The notes: generated by a model from the letters alone, not told the origin. DNA of 33,401 nt from an uncultured Gardnerella sp. (GCA_947254595.1 CAMYED010000006.1:1-33401); one strand, 5' to 3'; shown: positions 1 to 7,876, counted from the stretch's first letter. Numbers and translations are program-made.

Positions 1-204
1 ATGCGCCCAGTCCTCTTTTAGTGCTCGTAGAGAAATCCCCCAAACTCTGCATACTAATTCGTTAATAACCGTGCCTTATCGCAGAGATTTTTCGATTTTT
101 CTTCTTCGCTCGGCGAATCAGCAGCCTTCGGCTCTGCCTTCGGCTCTGCCTTCGGCTCTGACGTTCACCTCGCTCAGTGCGAAAAATCTCAAATCTCTAC
201 CACA
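1..204. repeat. Nested-hairpin intergenic element, copy A (5' part missing or outside window)
   Basis: This matches copy B (9752-10043) nearly base for base from about position 8 onward. It holds the 3' arm of the first stem (GAGAAATCCCCCAAACTC, about 31-48). It also holds a complete second hairpin, in which AGAGATTTTTCGATTTTTC near 82-100 pairs with GAAAAATCTCAAATCTCT near 181-198. The second loop has three copies of a 12-bp unit (CCTTCGGCTCTG) where copy B has two. The element ends in CCACA at 200-204, as the other copies do. The first seven bases do not match copy B, so the 5' half is either truncated here or diverged. No coding capacity is evident. Confidence 0.6.
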
Positions 205-765
205 TGAATATGCGTACGGCATTCCCTGTATGCGTGTGTAAGTCCCCATTTGCGCGCATGTTTCCCTGAGATTGTGGATTTGGGTGGGGTGTAAGTAAAC
301 AAACGCGCGCGACGACCTGCTTGAGCGCTGCGATTTAGCGCGCGAAAGCAACTCGGAGCGTGAGCTTGCTCGGGTTGAAAGCACGGTGTGCTTTCAACGC
401 AAGCTCAGTAGCGAGCGCGCTTAGACCGCGCGAGCGTTAAGCACACTGTGCTTCACAATTGAGCCAAATCACGCTTTGAAGGAGCAGCTCGGTCAACGCG
501 CGCGACGACGTGAGTGGGTGCGGGTTGGTGGTGCTTCGGAGTGTCGCGCGGGGAGTGGCGGTTTTGCAAGGGTTTTAGCGTGGGGCAGGGGAGTGTGCGC
601 GCGTTTCCTGAGAGTTTTCTGGGAAAAAACTTTGAAAACCTTGAATTTAGCATTTTTTACGAAAAAACATCGCGTATACCGTATTTTTTACGGTATTTGG
701 TGGGTTATTAGTATTTTTTAACGTGAAATGTGGATAATTTACTGTTGGGTAGCGCGTGTTGACGC
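205..765. other. Non-coding, hairpin-rich stretch upstream of the surface protein gene
   Basis: I see no credible gene. The stretch holds several inverted repeats. TTGAAAGCAC/GTGCTTTCAA at 375-397 has 10-bp arms and a 3-nt loop. It sits inside a wider pair TGAGCTTG (361-368) / CAAGCTCA (400-407). AAGCACACTGTGCTT lies at 439-453 and ATACCGTA/TACGGTAT at 676-696. Bases 309-356 share both arm and interior sequence with the hairpin at 3844-3899, but with the interior inverted. The stretch is rich in CGCG up to about 620 and then AT-rich up to the promoter. Confidence 0.5.
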
Positions 766-797
766 TTGACTTTTACGAACGGGGGGGGGGGTATGTT
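766..797 (+). promoter_or_regulatory. Putative phase-variable promoter with G11 spacer
   Basis: A -35-like TTGACT (766-771) and a -10-like TATGTT (792-797) flank a 20-nt spacer. Eleven of its bases are an uninterrupted G run at 781-791. The site is 115 bp upstream of the ATG at 913. Poly-G or poly-C runs in promoter spacers are known to change length by slippage and switch transcription, for example Neisseria porA and opc and Bordetella fim genes. A 17-nt spacer would need 8 G, so the length seen here may represent a weak or off state. The hexamers are my assignment and the start site is unmapped. Confidence 0.5.
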
Positions 798-912
798 AAT
801 AACAGCTGCCAGCTTGGTGAGTCTTGCGGGCAGTTATTCACAACGCTTCGGTGTTGTGGGTTTAGGTTTTTTCTCGTGTACCTGCACGAGGAGAAGAAGA
901 AAGGAAAATATT

Positions 913-2436
913 ATGTTGAATAAGAAGGCTATCGCCGCATTCGCTGCTGGCGCTACTTTGCTTTCCGGTATGGCTTTCGCCGCCCCAGCTTTCGCTGCTG
1001 ACGCTCCAAAGGGCGATCAGAAGGCTGAGGAGTGCACTCCTGGTACTACTGCTCAGGTTCTTGCAGCTACTGTTGCTGTTGATAAGGATGCTAAGTTTGT
1101 TGATGCAAAGAGGGATGCTCTTCGTGAAAAGAAGGATGATCTTCGTGCTGATCAGAAGGTTCTTGCTGGTAAGCAGCGTGATTTTGATAAGGCTGTAGCT
1201 CATGCTGCTGCTAAGAAGGCTGATGCTGATAAGGCTTTGACTGATTATCAGAAAGCTGTGGCTGACTATACTAAGTCTGGAAAAGACATGACGAAAGTAG
1301 CTGACGATGAAGCTGTAAAAAAGGCTAAGAAGGCTTTGGATGATGCTAATTTAGCTTACTATGGCAAAAAGTCTGATAATGCCACTACTGCTACTTCCAT
1401 GGATGATGTTGTTGCTTCCAACGCTCAGGGTGCTGCTCCTGCTGCTTTGGTGAAGTATTATCAGGAAGCTGTTAAGACTTACAAGGAAGGCGACTTGGCT
1501 GCTGCTGAGCAGGCTGTGAAGGATGCTCAGGCTGATCTTGATGCTGCTGAGAAGGATTTGAAGGAAGATAAGGCCTACCTTGATAAGCTTCAGTGCAAGA
1601 AGTCCGACGATAAGGACAAGGACAAGGACAAGGATAAGGACAAGGACAAGGATAAGGACAAGGATAAGGATAAGGACAAGGACAAGGACAAGGACAAGGT
1701 TCCTGCTTTGTTCAACTTCCCTACCGATGGTTTTGCTCCTACCAACCAGTCCCAGGCTATTGACTATGTCCGTCTTGCTGACATGAACTTGCAGAATGCT
1801 GAGAATAATAAGGCTCTTAAGGAGAAGGCTTATAAGGATGCTTCTGCTGCTTTGAAGGCTGCTTATGCTGAGGCTGTTGCTCGTGCTAAGGCTGTTAAGG
1901 CTGCTGAGCTTGCTTTGAATGATTTCATGGCTACTGGTGCTAACGATTCTGCTACTTTGACTCGTTTGCAGGATGCTTTGGATCGTGCTCAGGCTCATTT
2001 TGATCGCGCTACGAAGGCTTTGAATGATGCTCAGGCTAAGTTTGAGGCTGCTCGTACTGATGCTTTCGCTGCTGTTAGGGCTTACAATCATGCTTTGAGC
2101 GAGTACAAGCGTCTTTACAATGCTGCTATTGCTCTTGGTGTGAACCCAGCTTTGCTTCCTCCTGTAAAGACTGATGATCCTTTGACTCCAAACTTCCCAG
2201 ATATTACTGCTGCTAAGGATCTTTATACTGCAGCTACTTCTGGTAACTTCGGTGAGGCTGTAAAGAAGGCTGTTGAGAAGTGCGGTAAGACTTGCGGTGC
2301 TGTTAAGAAGGATGCTAAGAAGTGCGCTGATAAGGCTGCTCCTTTGGCTAAGACTGGTGCTGCTGTAGCTTTGGCTGCTGTTGCTGCTTCTGTTCTTGCT
2401 GGTATGGGTGCTGCTCTTCGCAAGATCCGTCACTAA
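913..2436 (+). CDS. Sortase-anchored coiled-coil surface protein with a KD repeat
   Basis: The protein has 507 aa. The ATG at 913 follows a purine-rich ribosome site (GAGGAGAAGAAGAAAGG) and opens a signal peptide, with a Lys-Lys n-region, a hydrophobic core and an AFA-AD cleavage site near residue 32. The same frame is open upstream to 766, but that part has no signal-like sequence. The mature chain is Ala/Lys/Asp-rich and probably helical coiled coil. It is interrupted by 15 six-base GAYAAG units (1609-1698) coding a (Asp-Lys)n rod. The C-terminus has LAKTG, a hydrophobic segment and an RKIRH tail, which is a variant sortase signal. It is probably a cell-wall protein displayed on the surface; its ligand is unknown. 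Codon use (GCT, AAG, GAT) suggests strong expression. The promoter carries a G11 run. Confidence 0.8.
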   Translation: MLNKKAIAAFAAGATLLSGMAFAAPAFAADAPKGDQKAEECTPGTTAQVLAATVAVDKDAKFVDAKRDALREKKDDLRADQKVLAGKQRDFDKAVAHAAAKKADADKALTDYQKAVADYTKSGKDMTKVADDEAVKKAKKALDDANLAYYGKKSDNATTATSMDDVVASNAQGAAPAALVKYYQEAVKTYKEGDLAAAEQAVKDAQADLDAAEKDLKEDKAYLDKLQCKKSDDKDKDKDKDKDKDKDKDKDKDKDKDKDKDKVPALFNFPTDGFAPTNQSQAIDYVRLADMNLQNAENNKALKEKAYKDASAALKAAYAEAVARAKAVKAAELALNDFMATGANDSATLTRLQDALDRAQAHFDRATKALNDAQAKFEAARTDAFAAVRAYNHALSEYKRLYNAAIALGVNPALLPPVKTDDPLTPNFPDITAAKDLYTAATSGNFGEAVKKAVEKCGKTCGAVKKDAKKCADKAAPLAKTGAAVALAAVAASVLAGMGAALRKIRH

Positions 2437-2503
2437 GCTGAGGAAGGCCAGGTAGTTTGCTAGAGGCTTAGTTTCTGGCGGCTACTTGGCTGTTTACTCT
2501 TTT

Positions 2504-2562
2504 GTTGGCTGGCGGGCTTGCTAAAGCGGGTTCTGCTTCGGCGAGTCTGCCAACCAACTTTT
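2504..2562 (+). terminator. Rho-independent terminator of the surface protein gene
   Basis: An 18-base arm at 2504-2521 (GTTGGCTGGCGGGCTTGC) pairs with 2541-2558 (GCGAGTCTGCCAACCAAC), allowing a few G-U or mismatched positions. TTTT follows at 2559-2562. It lies 67 bp after the stop codon at 2436. Confidence 0.65.
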
Positions 2563-2916
2563 GGTGAGTGTTGCGGTTGCGCGCACTCATCTTGTTAATC
2601 TTTCACTCAACTGCAGTTTCGTAACTTTTTGGCTTCGTAGCTTTTTAGTTTGTTGCTGCGGGTTTTCTTGCTTAATCTGGTTGCTGGTTTTTACTGTTTT
2701 GCCTATTTTCCTTTTTTCGCAGTGGATTCTGGTTTCTTGGTTTTGCTTGGGACTGTTGAGTGTTTGGAACAGTACTGTTTTTGCTAGGGACAGTAATGGT
2801 ACTGGGATTGTTAAAGGCTTGTAGGTTTGGTGCTACTAGGGGCGCTGATCCTTCAAGCCTTTTTATTTTGCTCACTGTTCTAGTTCGCGCTTCAGCCTGC
2901 TTGAGCGCTTGAGAAA
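2563..2916. other. T-rich intergenic stretch with two further inverted repeats
   Basis: I see no convincing gene. An open frame at 2561-2824 codes a hydrophobic Trp/Cys/Leu-rich peptide but has no ribosome site and is probably chance. A 12-bp perfect palindrome AACAGTACTGTT (2768-2779) is followed by a T run. AAAGGCTTG (2813-2821) pairs perfectly with CAAGCCTTT (2854-2862) around a 32-nt loop and is followed by T-rich sequence. It could be a second terminator or a small structured leader. Confidence 0.35.
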
Positions 2917-3050
2917 CGTTATTCCCTATACAGCGTTGTAACGAAAATGTTGGAATCGTGCGGAGGATCGGCAGCGGCTTTACGCGGATGTAAAGGGAAT
3001 AACGAAATCGCGTCTAATATCGTTATTTTCTATACGCGCACGTAACGAAG
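2917..3050. repeat. Palindromic GTAACG/CGTTA repeat cluster 1, fused to the kilA-N gene
   Basis: It contains TACAGCGTTGTAACG, TTTACGCGGATGTAAAG and TATACGCGCACGTAACG, separated by spacers such as AACGAAAATGTTGGAATCG. It is closely related to cluster 2 (3923-4275); the spacer ATATCGTTATTTTCTATAC occurs in both. The last unit runs directly into the conserved start of the KilA-N domain at 3044-3050, where the repeat ending GTAACGAAAAT becomes GTAACGAAGAT, which codes Asn-Glu-Asp. Confidence 0.7.
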
Positions 3051-3127
3051 ATTACGTTAGTTTAACCGATATTGCGAGATATAAAAACAAAGAAGAGCCT
3101 AAAGATGTTGTTAAAAACTGGCTGAGA

Positions 3128-3826
3128 GTGAAGAATACTATTGAGTTCTTGGGATTGTGGGAGAGTATTAACAATCCAAATTTTAAAGAGGTCGAATTCG
3201 ACTCCTTTAAGAACGAGGCTGGTTCTAATGCTTTTACTTTATCTCCTCAAAGATGGGTAGAATCAACAAATGCTATTGGCATAGTTTCCAAATCTGGTAG
3301 GGGTGGCGGAACTTACGCTCATAAAGATATAGCGTTTAAGTTTGCATCCTGGATTTCGGCAGAATTTGAACTATATATTATCAAAGACTATCAAAGGCTT
3401 AAATCCGATGAAAATTCAAGGCTTTCGCTGAACTGGAATTTGAACCGCGAGATTTCGAAGATTAATTACAAGATTCATACGGATGCTATTAAAGAGTATT
3501 TGTTGAAGGATTTGACTCCTGAGCAGTTGATGTATAAGTATGCGAGTGAGGCGGATTTGTTGAATGTTGCACTGTTTAATAAGACGGCTAAGCAGTGGCG
3601 AGATGCAAATCCTAAGGCAAATGGTAACGTTCGAGATGAGGCGAGTATTAATGAGCTTTTGGTGTTGGCTAACATGGAAAGTTACAACGCTGTTTTAATT
3701 TCTAAGGGTTTGCCGCAGGCTGATCGCATGGTTGAGCTTAGAAATTTTGCACGAACGCAGATTTTGTCGCTTGAAAAGTTAAATAACGTTGGAATAAAGA
3801 GTTTGGGTGGTGGATTGAAAGACTGA
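3128..3826 (+). CDS. KilA-N domain protein, 5'-truncated remnant
   Basis: The frame matches the KilA-N family, DNA-binding-related proteins of phages and mobile regions. Recognisable parts are NTIEFLGLWE, the NEAGSNAFTLSPQRW block, IGIVSKSGRGGGTYAHKDIA and FASWISAEFELYIIKDYQRL. A helical C-terminal half follows (LSLNWNLNREISKINYKIHT, TAKQWRDANP, LLVLANMESYNA). The GTG at 3128 is the first usable start. Family homology (EDYVSLTDIARYKNKEEP) continues in frame upstream to about 3047, and the frame stays open to 2942 without ATG, GTG or TTG. The first residues have therefore been replaced by the upstream palindromic repeat. No ribosome site fits 3128. It is probably a non-functional or altered gene. 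No phage genes surround it. Confidence 0.6.
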   Translation: MKNTIEFLGLWESINNPNFKEVEFDSFKNEAGSNAFTLSPQRWVESTNAIGIVSKSGRGGGTYAHKDIAFKFASWISAEFELYIIKDYQRLKSDENSRLSLNWNLNREISKINYKIHTDAIKEYLLKDLTPEQLMYKYASEADLLNVALFNKTAKQWRDANPKANGNVRDEASINELLVLANMESYNAVLISKGLPQADRMVELRNFARTQILSLEKLNNVGIKSLGGGLKD

Positions 3827-3843
3827 GTTTTGCGAGAGTTGGC

Positions 3844-3899
3844 GCGACGACCTGCCGAGTTGCTTTCGCGCGAAATGCTGCACTCAAGCAGGTAGTCGC
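3844..3899. repeat. Inverted-repeat element 3' of kilA-N
   Basis: The arms GCGACGACCTGC (3844-3855) and GCAGGTAGTCGC (3888-3899) match at 11 of 12 positions. The 32-bp interior is, in reverse orientation, the interior of the related sequence at 309-356. It may act as a transcription terminator for the kilA-N remnant, but there is no T run. Confidence 0.45.
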
Positions 3900-3922
3900 T
3901 CATTTGTGCGCGACCGTAGGAA

Positions 3923-4275
3923 TGGCATTGGCTTTACAGCGTTGTAACGAAAATGCCGGAATTTAGCGGAATATCGGCAGCGGCTTTACAGTGCTGTAAA
4001 GGGAATAACGTAATTGCGTCAAAAGGCGTTAGTAACTGTGCGCACACGTAACGAAACTAACGCGCGCGTGCTTAGAGCCGGCATCGGCTTTACAGCGTTG
4101 TAACGAAAATGCCGGAATTTAGCGGAATATCGGCAGCGGCTTTACAGTGCTGTAAAGGGAATAACGTAATTGCGTCTAATATCGTTATTTTCTATACACG
4201 CTTGTAACGAAAATGCCGTGCGCGGATGTAAGAACGTCATTGGCTTTACACCCGCGTAACGAAACTAACGCGCGC
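3923..4275. repeat. Palindromic repeat cluster 2, with a 91-bp perfect duplication
   Basis: Bases 3930-4020 are repeated exactly at 4086-4176. Each copy holds TTTACAGCGTTGTAAC and, 52 bp later, the palindrome TTTACAGTGCTGTAAA (3985-4000 and 4141-4156). Between and after them are the variants TGTGCGCACACGTAACG and TTTACACCCGCGTAACG. Spacers such as GAAAATGCCGGAATTTAGCG recur. The palindrome arms are conserved and the centres vary. No coding frame explains it. Confidence 0.75.
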
Positions 4276-4314
4276 GATGAACTGTCGAAGCGCAGCACTG
4301 CGCGCGCTTTAGTA

Positions 4315-4367
4315 CTTTAGTAACGGTTATGCCTTAGTAACGGCGATGACTTTAGTAATGGTGATGA
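4315..4367. repeat. Short tandem repeat spanning the exporter stop codon
   Basis: Three units of 17-18 bp (CTTTAGTAACGGTTATGC, CTTAGTAACGGCGATGA, CTTTAGTAATGGTGATGA) cover the 3' end of the minus-strand exporter gene. They include its TAA at 4352-4354 and continue past it. The innermost unit codes part of the His-rich tail. Confidence 0.6.
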
Positions 4368-5965
4368 GTGTGATCGTGCATAACGTCAGTATGCAGTAGA
4401 GAGTGCGGAATGTGCATTACGCGCATGCGATCAATCGCCCTACGCGCAAGATTGTGCGCAGAACCAGTACCCTCGCCCTTAACGCCAAAAATAACAATCA
4501 AAGCCATAATCGCAGTAATAATAGCGCTGATACGCAAAGTCCACTGCACGCCGAAAATACTCGCAGCAACGTCCGCAGCTTTTGAAACTTTTCCGTTGCC
4601 AATAATCGAACGATGCCAATCAGTCAACGCTGTCATAGTTACAACCAGCACTGGCGCGCCAATAGCTCCCCAAATTTGGCGCATCGTATTAGTTACAGCC
4701 GAGCCGTCGCCAAGTTCTTCCGAACGCAAGCAGTTTAGCGACCAAGTCGTTATTGGCATAAGAAGGAAGCCCATTCCAATTTGGCGAGTGAACTGCCAAA
4801 TAGAAATCCACCAAATCCACGTATTCATGTCAATAAGACTCATCATTACAGTGCCAAAAAGCAAAATAATAGAGCCGGCCATTGCAACCGGTCGCACGCC
4901 AAAACGATCAAGCATGCGCCCGCCAAAATACTGCGAAATAGCCATTCCGAAAGCGCCCGGCAACAAAATCAAGCCGCTCATAGTCGCAGAAAAACCACGA
5001 TCGGACTGAATATAAAGCGGAATAAGCACCATAATCGAACTAAAAGCAAAGAAAGTAAGGCACGCGCAAACAGTACCAATCATAAAATAGCGGTTCTTAA
5101 GCACGCTAAGACCGAGCAGAGGAACGTGCCCGCGGCCCTGAGCGCGCAACTGCCTTAGAACAAACCAGGCAATACCGGCGGCGCCAACAACCATAGGAAC
5201 CCAAGAAAGCGGGTGCGTAATACCGCAGCCTTCAATATTAGTAAAACCAAACATAAGTCCGCCAAAACCAATAATTGAAAGGCCAACCGAGAAAAAGTCG
5301 GCGTGCGCGTTAGGGTCGTGTTCGCCGAAATTATGCAGGAAAAGTATTGACAAAATCACGGAAATTACGCCAATAATCGTAAGAGAGCAGAAAATAGAGC
5401 GCCACCCGTTAATATCAGTTTGCAAGCCGCCAATAGTAGGGCCGATTGCCGGCGCAATACTCATTGCCATTCCGACGCTGCCCATAGCCATACCGCGGCG
5501 AGTTACAGGGTAGACGGAGAAAACGGTAATCTGCAAAACAGGCCACATTACGCCCGTTCCAATCGCTTCAAGAGTGCGACCAACAAGCGCCATCATAAAA
5601 TCGTTACTAAGCCACGCAAATACTGAGCCAACCGTGAAAAGAAGCATTGAAGTAATAACGATCTGCCGAGTTGAAAAACGTCTAGTAAGGAACGCTGTAA
5701 GCGGCACCATAATTGCCATAATCAGCTGGAAAATGGACGTTAGCCACTGGCCGGTAGTAACGCTAATACCAAATTCTTGCACGATTGTTGGGAGTGCCGC
5801 CGTAAGCTGAAGCTGCGCAAAATTGCCGATGAAGGTAATAAACGTAAGAATTGCGAGGGAAATAAGCGCTGGGCGCGTAAGACGATTATTGCGGTAGGCT
5901 TCTTCACCGGTCAGAGCATGGCTGAGATTGCGGCTTTTACAAGATAGCCAATTTGAATTTACCAC
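4352..5965 (-). CDS. DHA2-family MFS multidrug exporter
   Basis: The protein has 537 aa, the usual length for 14-helix EmrB/QacA-type drug/proton antiporters of the cytoplasmic membrane. Hydrophobic helices start near residue 33. The antiporter motif C region is visible (MAMSIAPAIGPTIGG), as is the motif A-like loop LTRRFSTRQIV. The start is a GTG at 5963-5965, preceded by AAAGGAT at good spacing. The tail ends in a short His-rich segment (HDHTHHHY) made by a tandem repeat that includes the stop codon. It is a single gene with no membrane fusion partner or regulator next to it. The substrate cannot be read from the sequence. Confidence 0.85.
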   Translation of the reverse strand: MVNSNWLSCKSRNLSHALTGEEAYRNNRLTRPALISLAILTFITFIGNFAQLQLTAALPTIVQEFGISVTTGQWLTSIFQLIMAIMVPLTAFLTRRFSTRQIVITSMLLFTVGSVFAWLSNDFMMALVGRTLEAIGTGVMWPVLQITVFSVYPVTRRGMAMGSVGMAMSIAPAIGPTIGGLQTDINGWRSIFCSLTIIGVISVILSILFLHNFGEHDPNAHADFFSVGLSIIGFGGLMFGFTNIEGCGITHPLSWVPMVVGAAGIAWFVLRQLRAQGRGHVPLLGLSVLKNRYFMIGTVCACLTFFAFSSIMVLIPLYIQSDRGFSATMSGLILLPGAFGMAISQYFGGRMLDRFGVRPVAMAGSIILLFGTVMMSLIDMNTWIWWISIWQFTRQIGMGFLLMPITTWSLNCLRSEELGDGSAVTNTMRQIWGAIGAPVLVVTMTALTDWHRSIIGNGKVSKAADVAASIFGVQWTLRISAIITAIMALIVIFGVKGEGTGSAHNLARRAIDRMRVMHIPHSLLHTDVMHDHTHHHY

Positions 5966-6332
5966 AATAAAATCCTTTTCCGTTCTAAAAAATAAACCCC
6001 AAAATAAAAGTGCAACGCGCGAGCCGTGGGCTGCGAGCGCGCCGCAGTCTGCTGTCTGTAAGCTTTACGTTGCGCGCCTTAAGTTTCGCGCGCGCCGTAA
6101 GCTACAAAATTAAAATCTTAGTACACAATCTGTAAAGCACAATTCGCAAGTTGCAAATGCCGCACCGTAAGTCGCAAAACCCAGCCAGCAAAGTTGCAAA
6201 CGCAGCCCCGAAACTTACAAAACCCAGCCAGCAACCTGCAAAACCAAGCCCTGTTCCGCAACTCGCAAACTAAAACGCGCTAGAAATTAGCCGTTTTAGC
6301 TAAATTCTACATTCTTCAGTATCGTACATTCT
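5966..6332. other. Intergenic stretch with degenerate GCAA-rich repeats
   Basis: No gene is seen. The 17-mer CAAAACCCAGCCAGCAA occurs at 6175-6191 and 6218-6234. The sequence around it (6140-6265) is a decayed pattern of GTAAG, GCAAA and CTTAC words. Bases 6025-6100 are rich in GCGCGC. The exporter ribosome site AAAGGAT lies at the right edge of its gene. TACATTCTTCAGTA is duplicated at 6308-6321 and 6325-6338, so the stop codon of the next minus-strand gene lies within a tandem repeat. Confidence 0.45.
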
Positions 6333-7322
6333 TCAGTAGCTGCGGTAGGAAAGCCAGTGATTGTAAGCGCCTTGAATTGAGCCGTAGCGGCCGTTGCAGT
6401 AATTCCAGAACCACTTAAGCTGCGTCTGATAATTCGTAGCCCAATCAGCGCCCGCAGAAGCCATCTTTCCGCCCGGCAAAGCTTGAGGCAAACCGTAAGC
6501 GCCCGAAGGATTCATAGCGTTCACTCTCCAGCCGGATTCATGAGAAATAATGAACACGGTGGCAGTAAAATCAGCCTCGCTGTAACCGTTGGAAATCAGC
6601 CAATCGTGAGCCCACTGCTGCATCTCGCCAGCAGGAACAGTTGTTCCAATCGAAGCCGACAATCCAAGATTTGCCGAAGACCCGCCAGTGCCAACAAGAA
6701 TAACCTTATCTTTTGGAGCTTTCTTAACGTAAGAAGTAAAAATGTTCGAAGAAACAACTTTGCCATTAGTGCGCGTAACTATTTTCGAAGTCTCCATAAC
6801 GCCTTCAGCGCCATTACTCTGCACTTTTTCAGTGCCTTTAGGAAGCGCGGCAGTCTCTTTTTTAACAACATTAAACGCAATCGGATCGTCGGAAGTTTCT
6901 AATTTTGCGCCGGCTCGATTAATTGTAATAACGGTTGATTCGCTAACCTTCGTAGTAAGAGAAGGCGTAACAACATCGTGCGGCTCGAGAGTAACATCAC
7001 CGGCGTCGAGAACAGACTTAACATCCGTAAAATGAGTTCCCAAAATAGTGCGATGATGGCCATTAATAACAACGTTTATGTAAGAAGTTGATCTTCTAGT
7101 AAGCGAATCTCTTGCTGCGCCACGAGAAACCTGCGTAGTGTCCGTAGCGGAATAAGTTGTAACGGGAGCGGTATGACCTTGGGCTGAAGTGTAAAAGTCG
7201 CGCGAGGTAAAGCCAAGCGTCACTAAAGCAGCAAAACTTGCAATAACTGCACCAATTTTAGCCCACTGGCGTACGCTGAGTGAACTAAGCGTAACGGTAT
7301 GCTTTCGGTGACTAGTGGCCAT
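6333..7322 (-). CDS. DUF348/G5-domain cell-wall lytic protein (Rpf-like)
   Basis: The protein has 329 aa from the ATG at 7322, which follows GGGAGA at good spacing; a start 27 bp further upstream lacks a ribosome site. An N-terminal membrane segment (IGAVIASFAALVTLGF, residues about 23-40) makes it secreted or anchored. A DUF348 module follows (about 80-140, INVVINGHHRTILGTHFTDV). Next is a G5-like domain (about 145-210) and a C-terminal lysozyme/transglycosylase-like domain of about 85 residues. That domain has FIISHESGWRVNAMNPSGAYGLPQALPG and W/Y-rich repeats; the Glu in SHESG is the likely catalytic acid. The architecture resembles actinobacterial resuscitation-promoting factors, which cleave peptidoglycan. 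The exact bond cut is inferred only. Confidence 0.8.
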   Translation of the reverse strand: MATSHRKHTVTLSSLSVRQWAKIGAVIASFAALVTLGFTSRDFYTSAQGHTAPVTTYSATDTTQVSRGAARDSLTRRSTSYINVVINGHHRTILGTHFTDVKSVLDAGDVTLEPHDVVTPSLTTKVSESTVITINRAGAKLETSDDPIAFNVVKKETAALPKGTEKVQSNGAEGVMETSKIVTRTNGKVVSSNIFTSYVKKAPKDKVILVGTGGSSANLGLSASIGTTVPAGEMQQWAHDWLISNGYSEADFTATVFIISHESGWRVNAMNPSGAYGLPQALPGGKMASAGADWATNYQTQLKWFWNYCNGRYGSIQGAYNHWLSYRSY

Positions 7323-7525
7323 AAATCTCCCTTTGTTGAGTAAACGCAATCAAAGCAAACAGCGCAAACTAGCTGCGAGACCTTCTTCTGCACGACTGCG
7401 AATAACCAATTTGGCAAATAACCAAGTTTATTAATATTCTAGTAGCACGTAAAGAGAAGGGCGTTATTTCAACGTTTGCTAGCTTGCAGCGTTTGCACAT
7501 TTCTAGCTCGCGCTATCAACGTTTG

Positions 7526-7876
7526 CTAGTTTTCGTCTTCGGAATCGTCGTCAGTAACAAGCTCTTTTGCTTTCGTAACTACCAACTCTAATTCGTCAGC
7601 AGTTATAGCACCCTGGTGATTCCAAACCAATCCGCCATTTTTTATAACCTGAATAGTTGGAATAGAACGAATTTCTGCCTCTGCGGCTATTCCTTGATTT
7701 TCATCAATGTCGATTTTAACAAAAGCAATATCGGGATGATTATTGCTTACCGATTCAAAAATCGGCCCAAATGCGCGGCACGGAGCGCACCAAGTCGCCC
7801 AAAAATCAACGAAAACAATTTCGTTAGATTCAACAACTGACATAAACTCTCCCTGCTTTATGTGACGAACTGCCAT
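7526..7876 (-). CDS. trxA: Thioredoxin
   Basis: The protein has 116 aa and a single thioredoxin fold. The redox motif WCAPC sits in VDFWATWCAPCRAFGP near residue 30, and the conserved cis-proline is in IRSIPTIQVIKNG. The ATG is preceded by AAAAGGAG. The tail is acidic (DDDSEDEN). It should reduce disulfides of cytoplasmic proteins with electrons from thioredoxin reductase, which is not in this window. It is transcribed alone. Confidence 0.88.
   Translation of the reverse strand: MAVRHIKQGEFMSVVESNEIVFVDFWATWCAPCRAFGPIFESVSNNHPDIAFVKIDIDENQGIAAEAEIRSIPTIQVIKNGGLVWNHQGAITADELELVVTKAKELVTDDDSEDEN

Noticed and set aside
766..912. In-frame N-terminal extension of the surface protein through the G11 run
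   Set aside because: The signal peptide and ribosome site fit the ATG at 913, and the upstream part has no conserved-looking sequence. The G run fits a promoter spacer better than a coding switch.
1351..2433. A 360-residue Ser/Leu-rich open frame antisense to the surface protein
   Set aside because: It arises from the repetitive GCT/AAG/GAT codons of the real gene read backwards.
2561..2824. Small hydrophobic protein of 87 aa
   Set aside because: It overlaps the end of a strong terminator, has no ribosome site and is made of T-rich intergenic sequence.
3923..4275. Palindromic clusters as integron attC sites or a CRISPR array
   Set aside because: No integrase, no gene cassettes with matching core sites, and the spacers are themselves repeated rather than unique.
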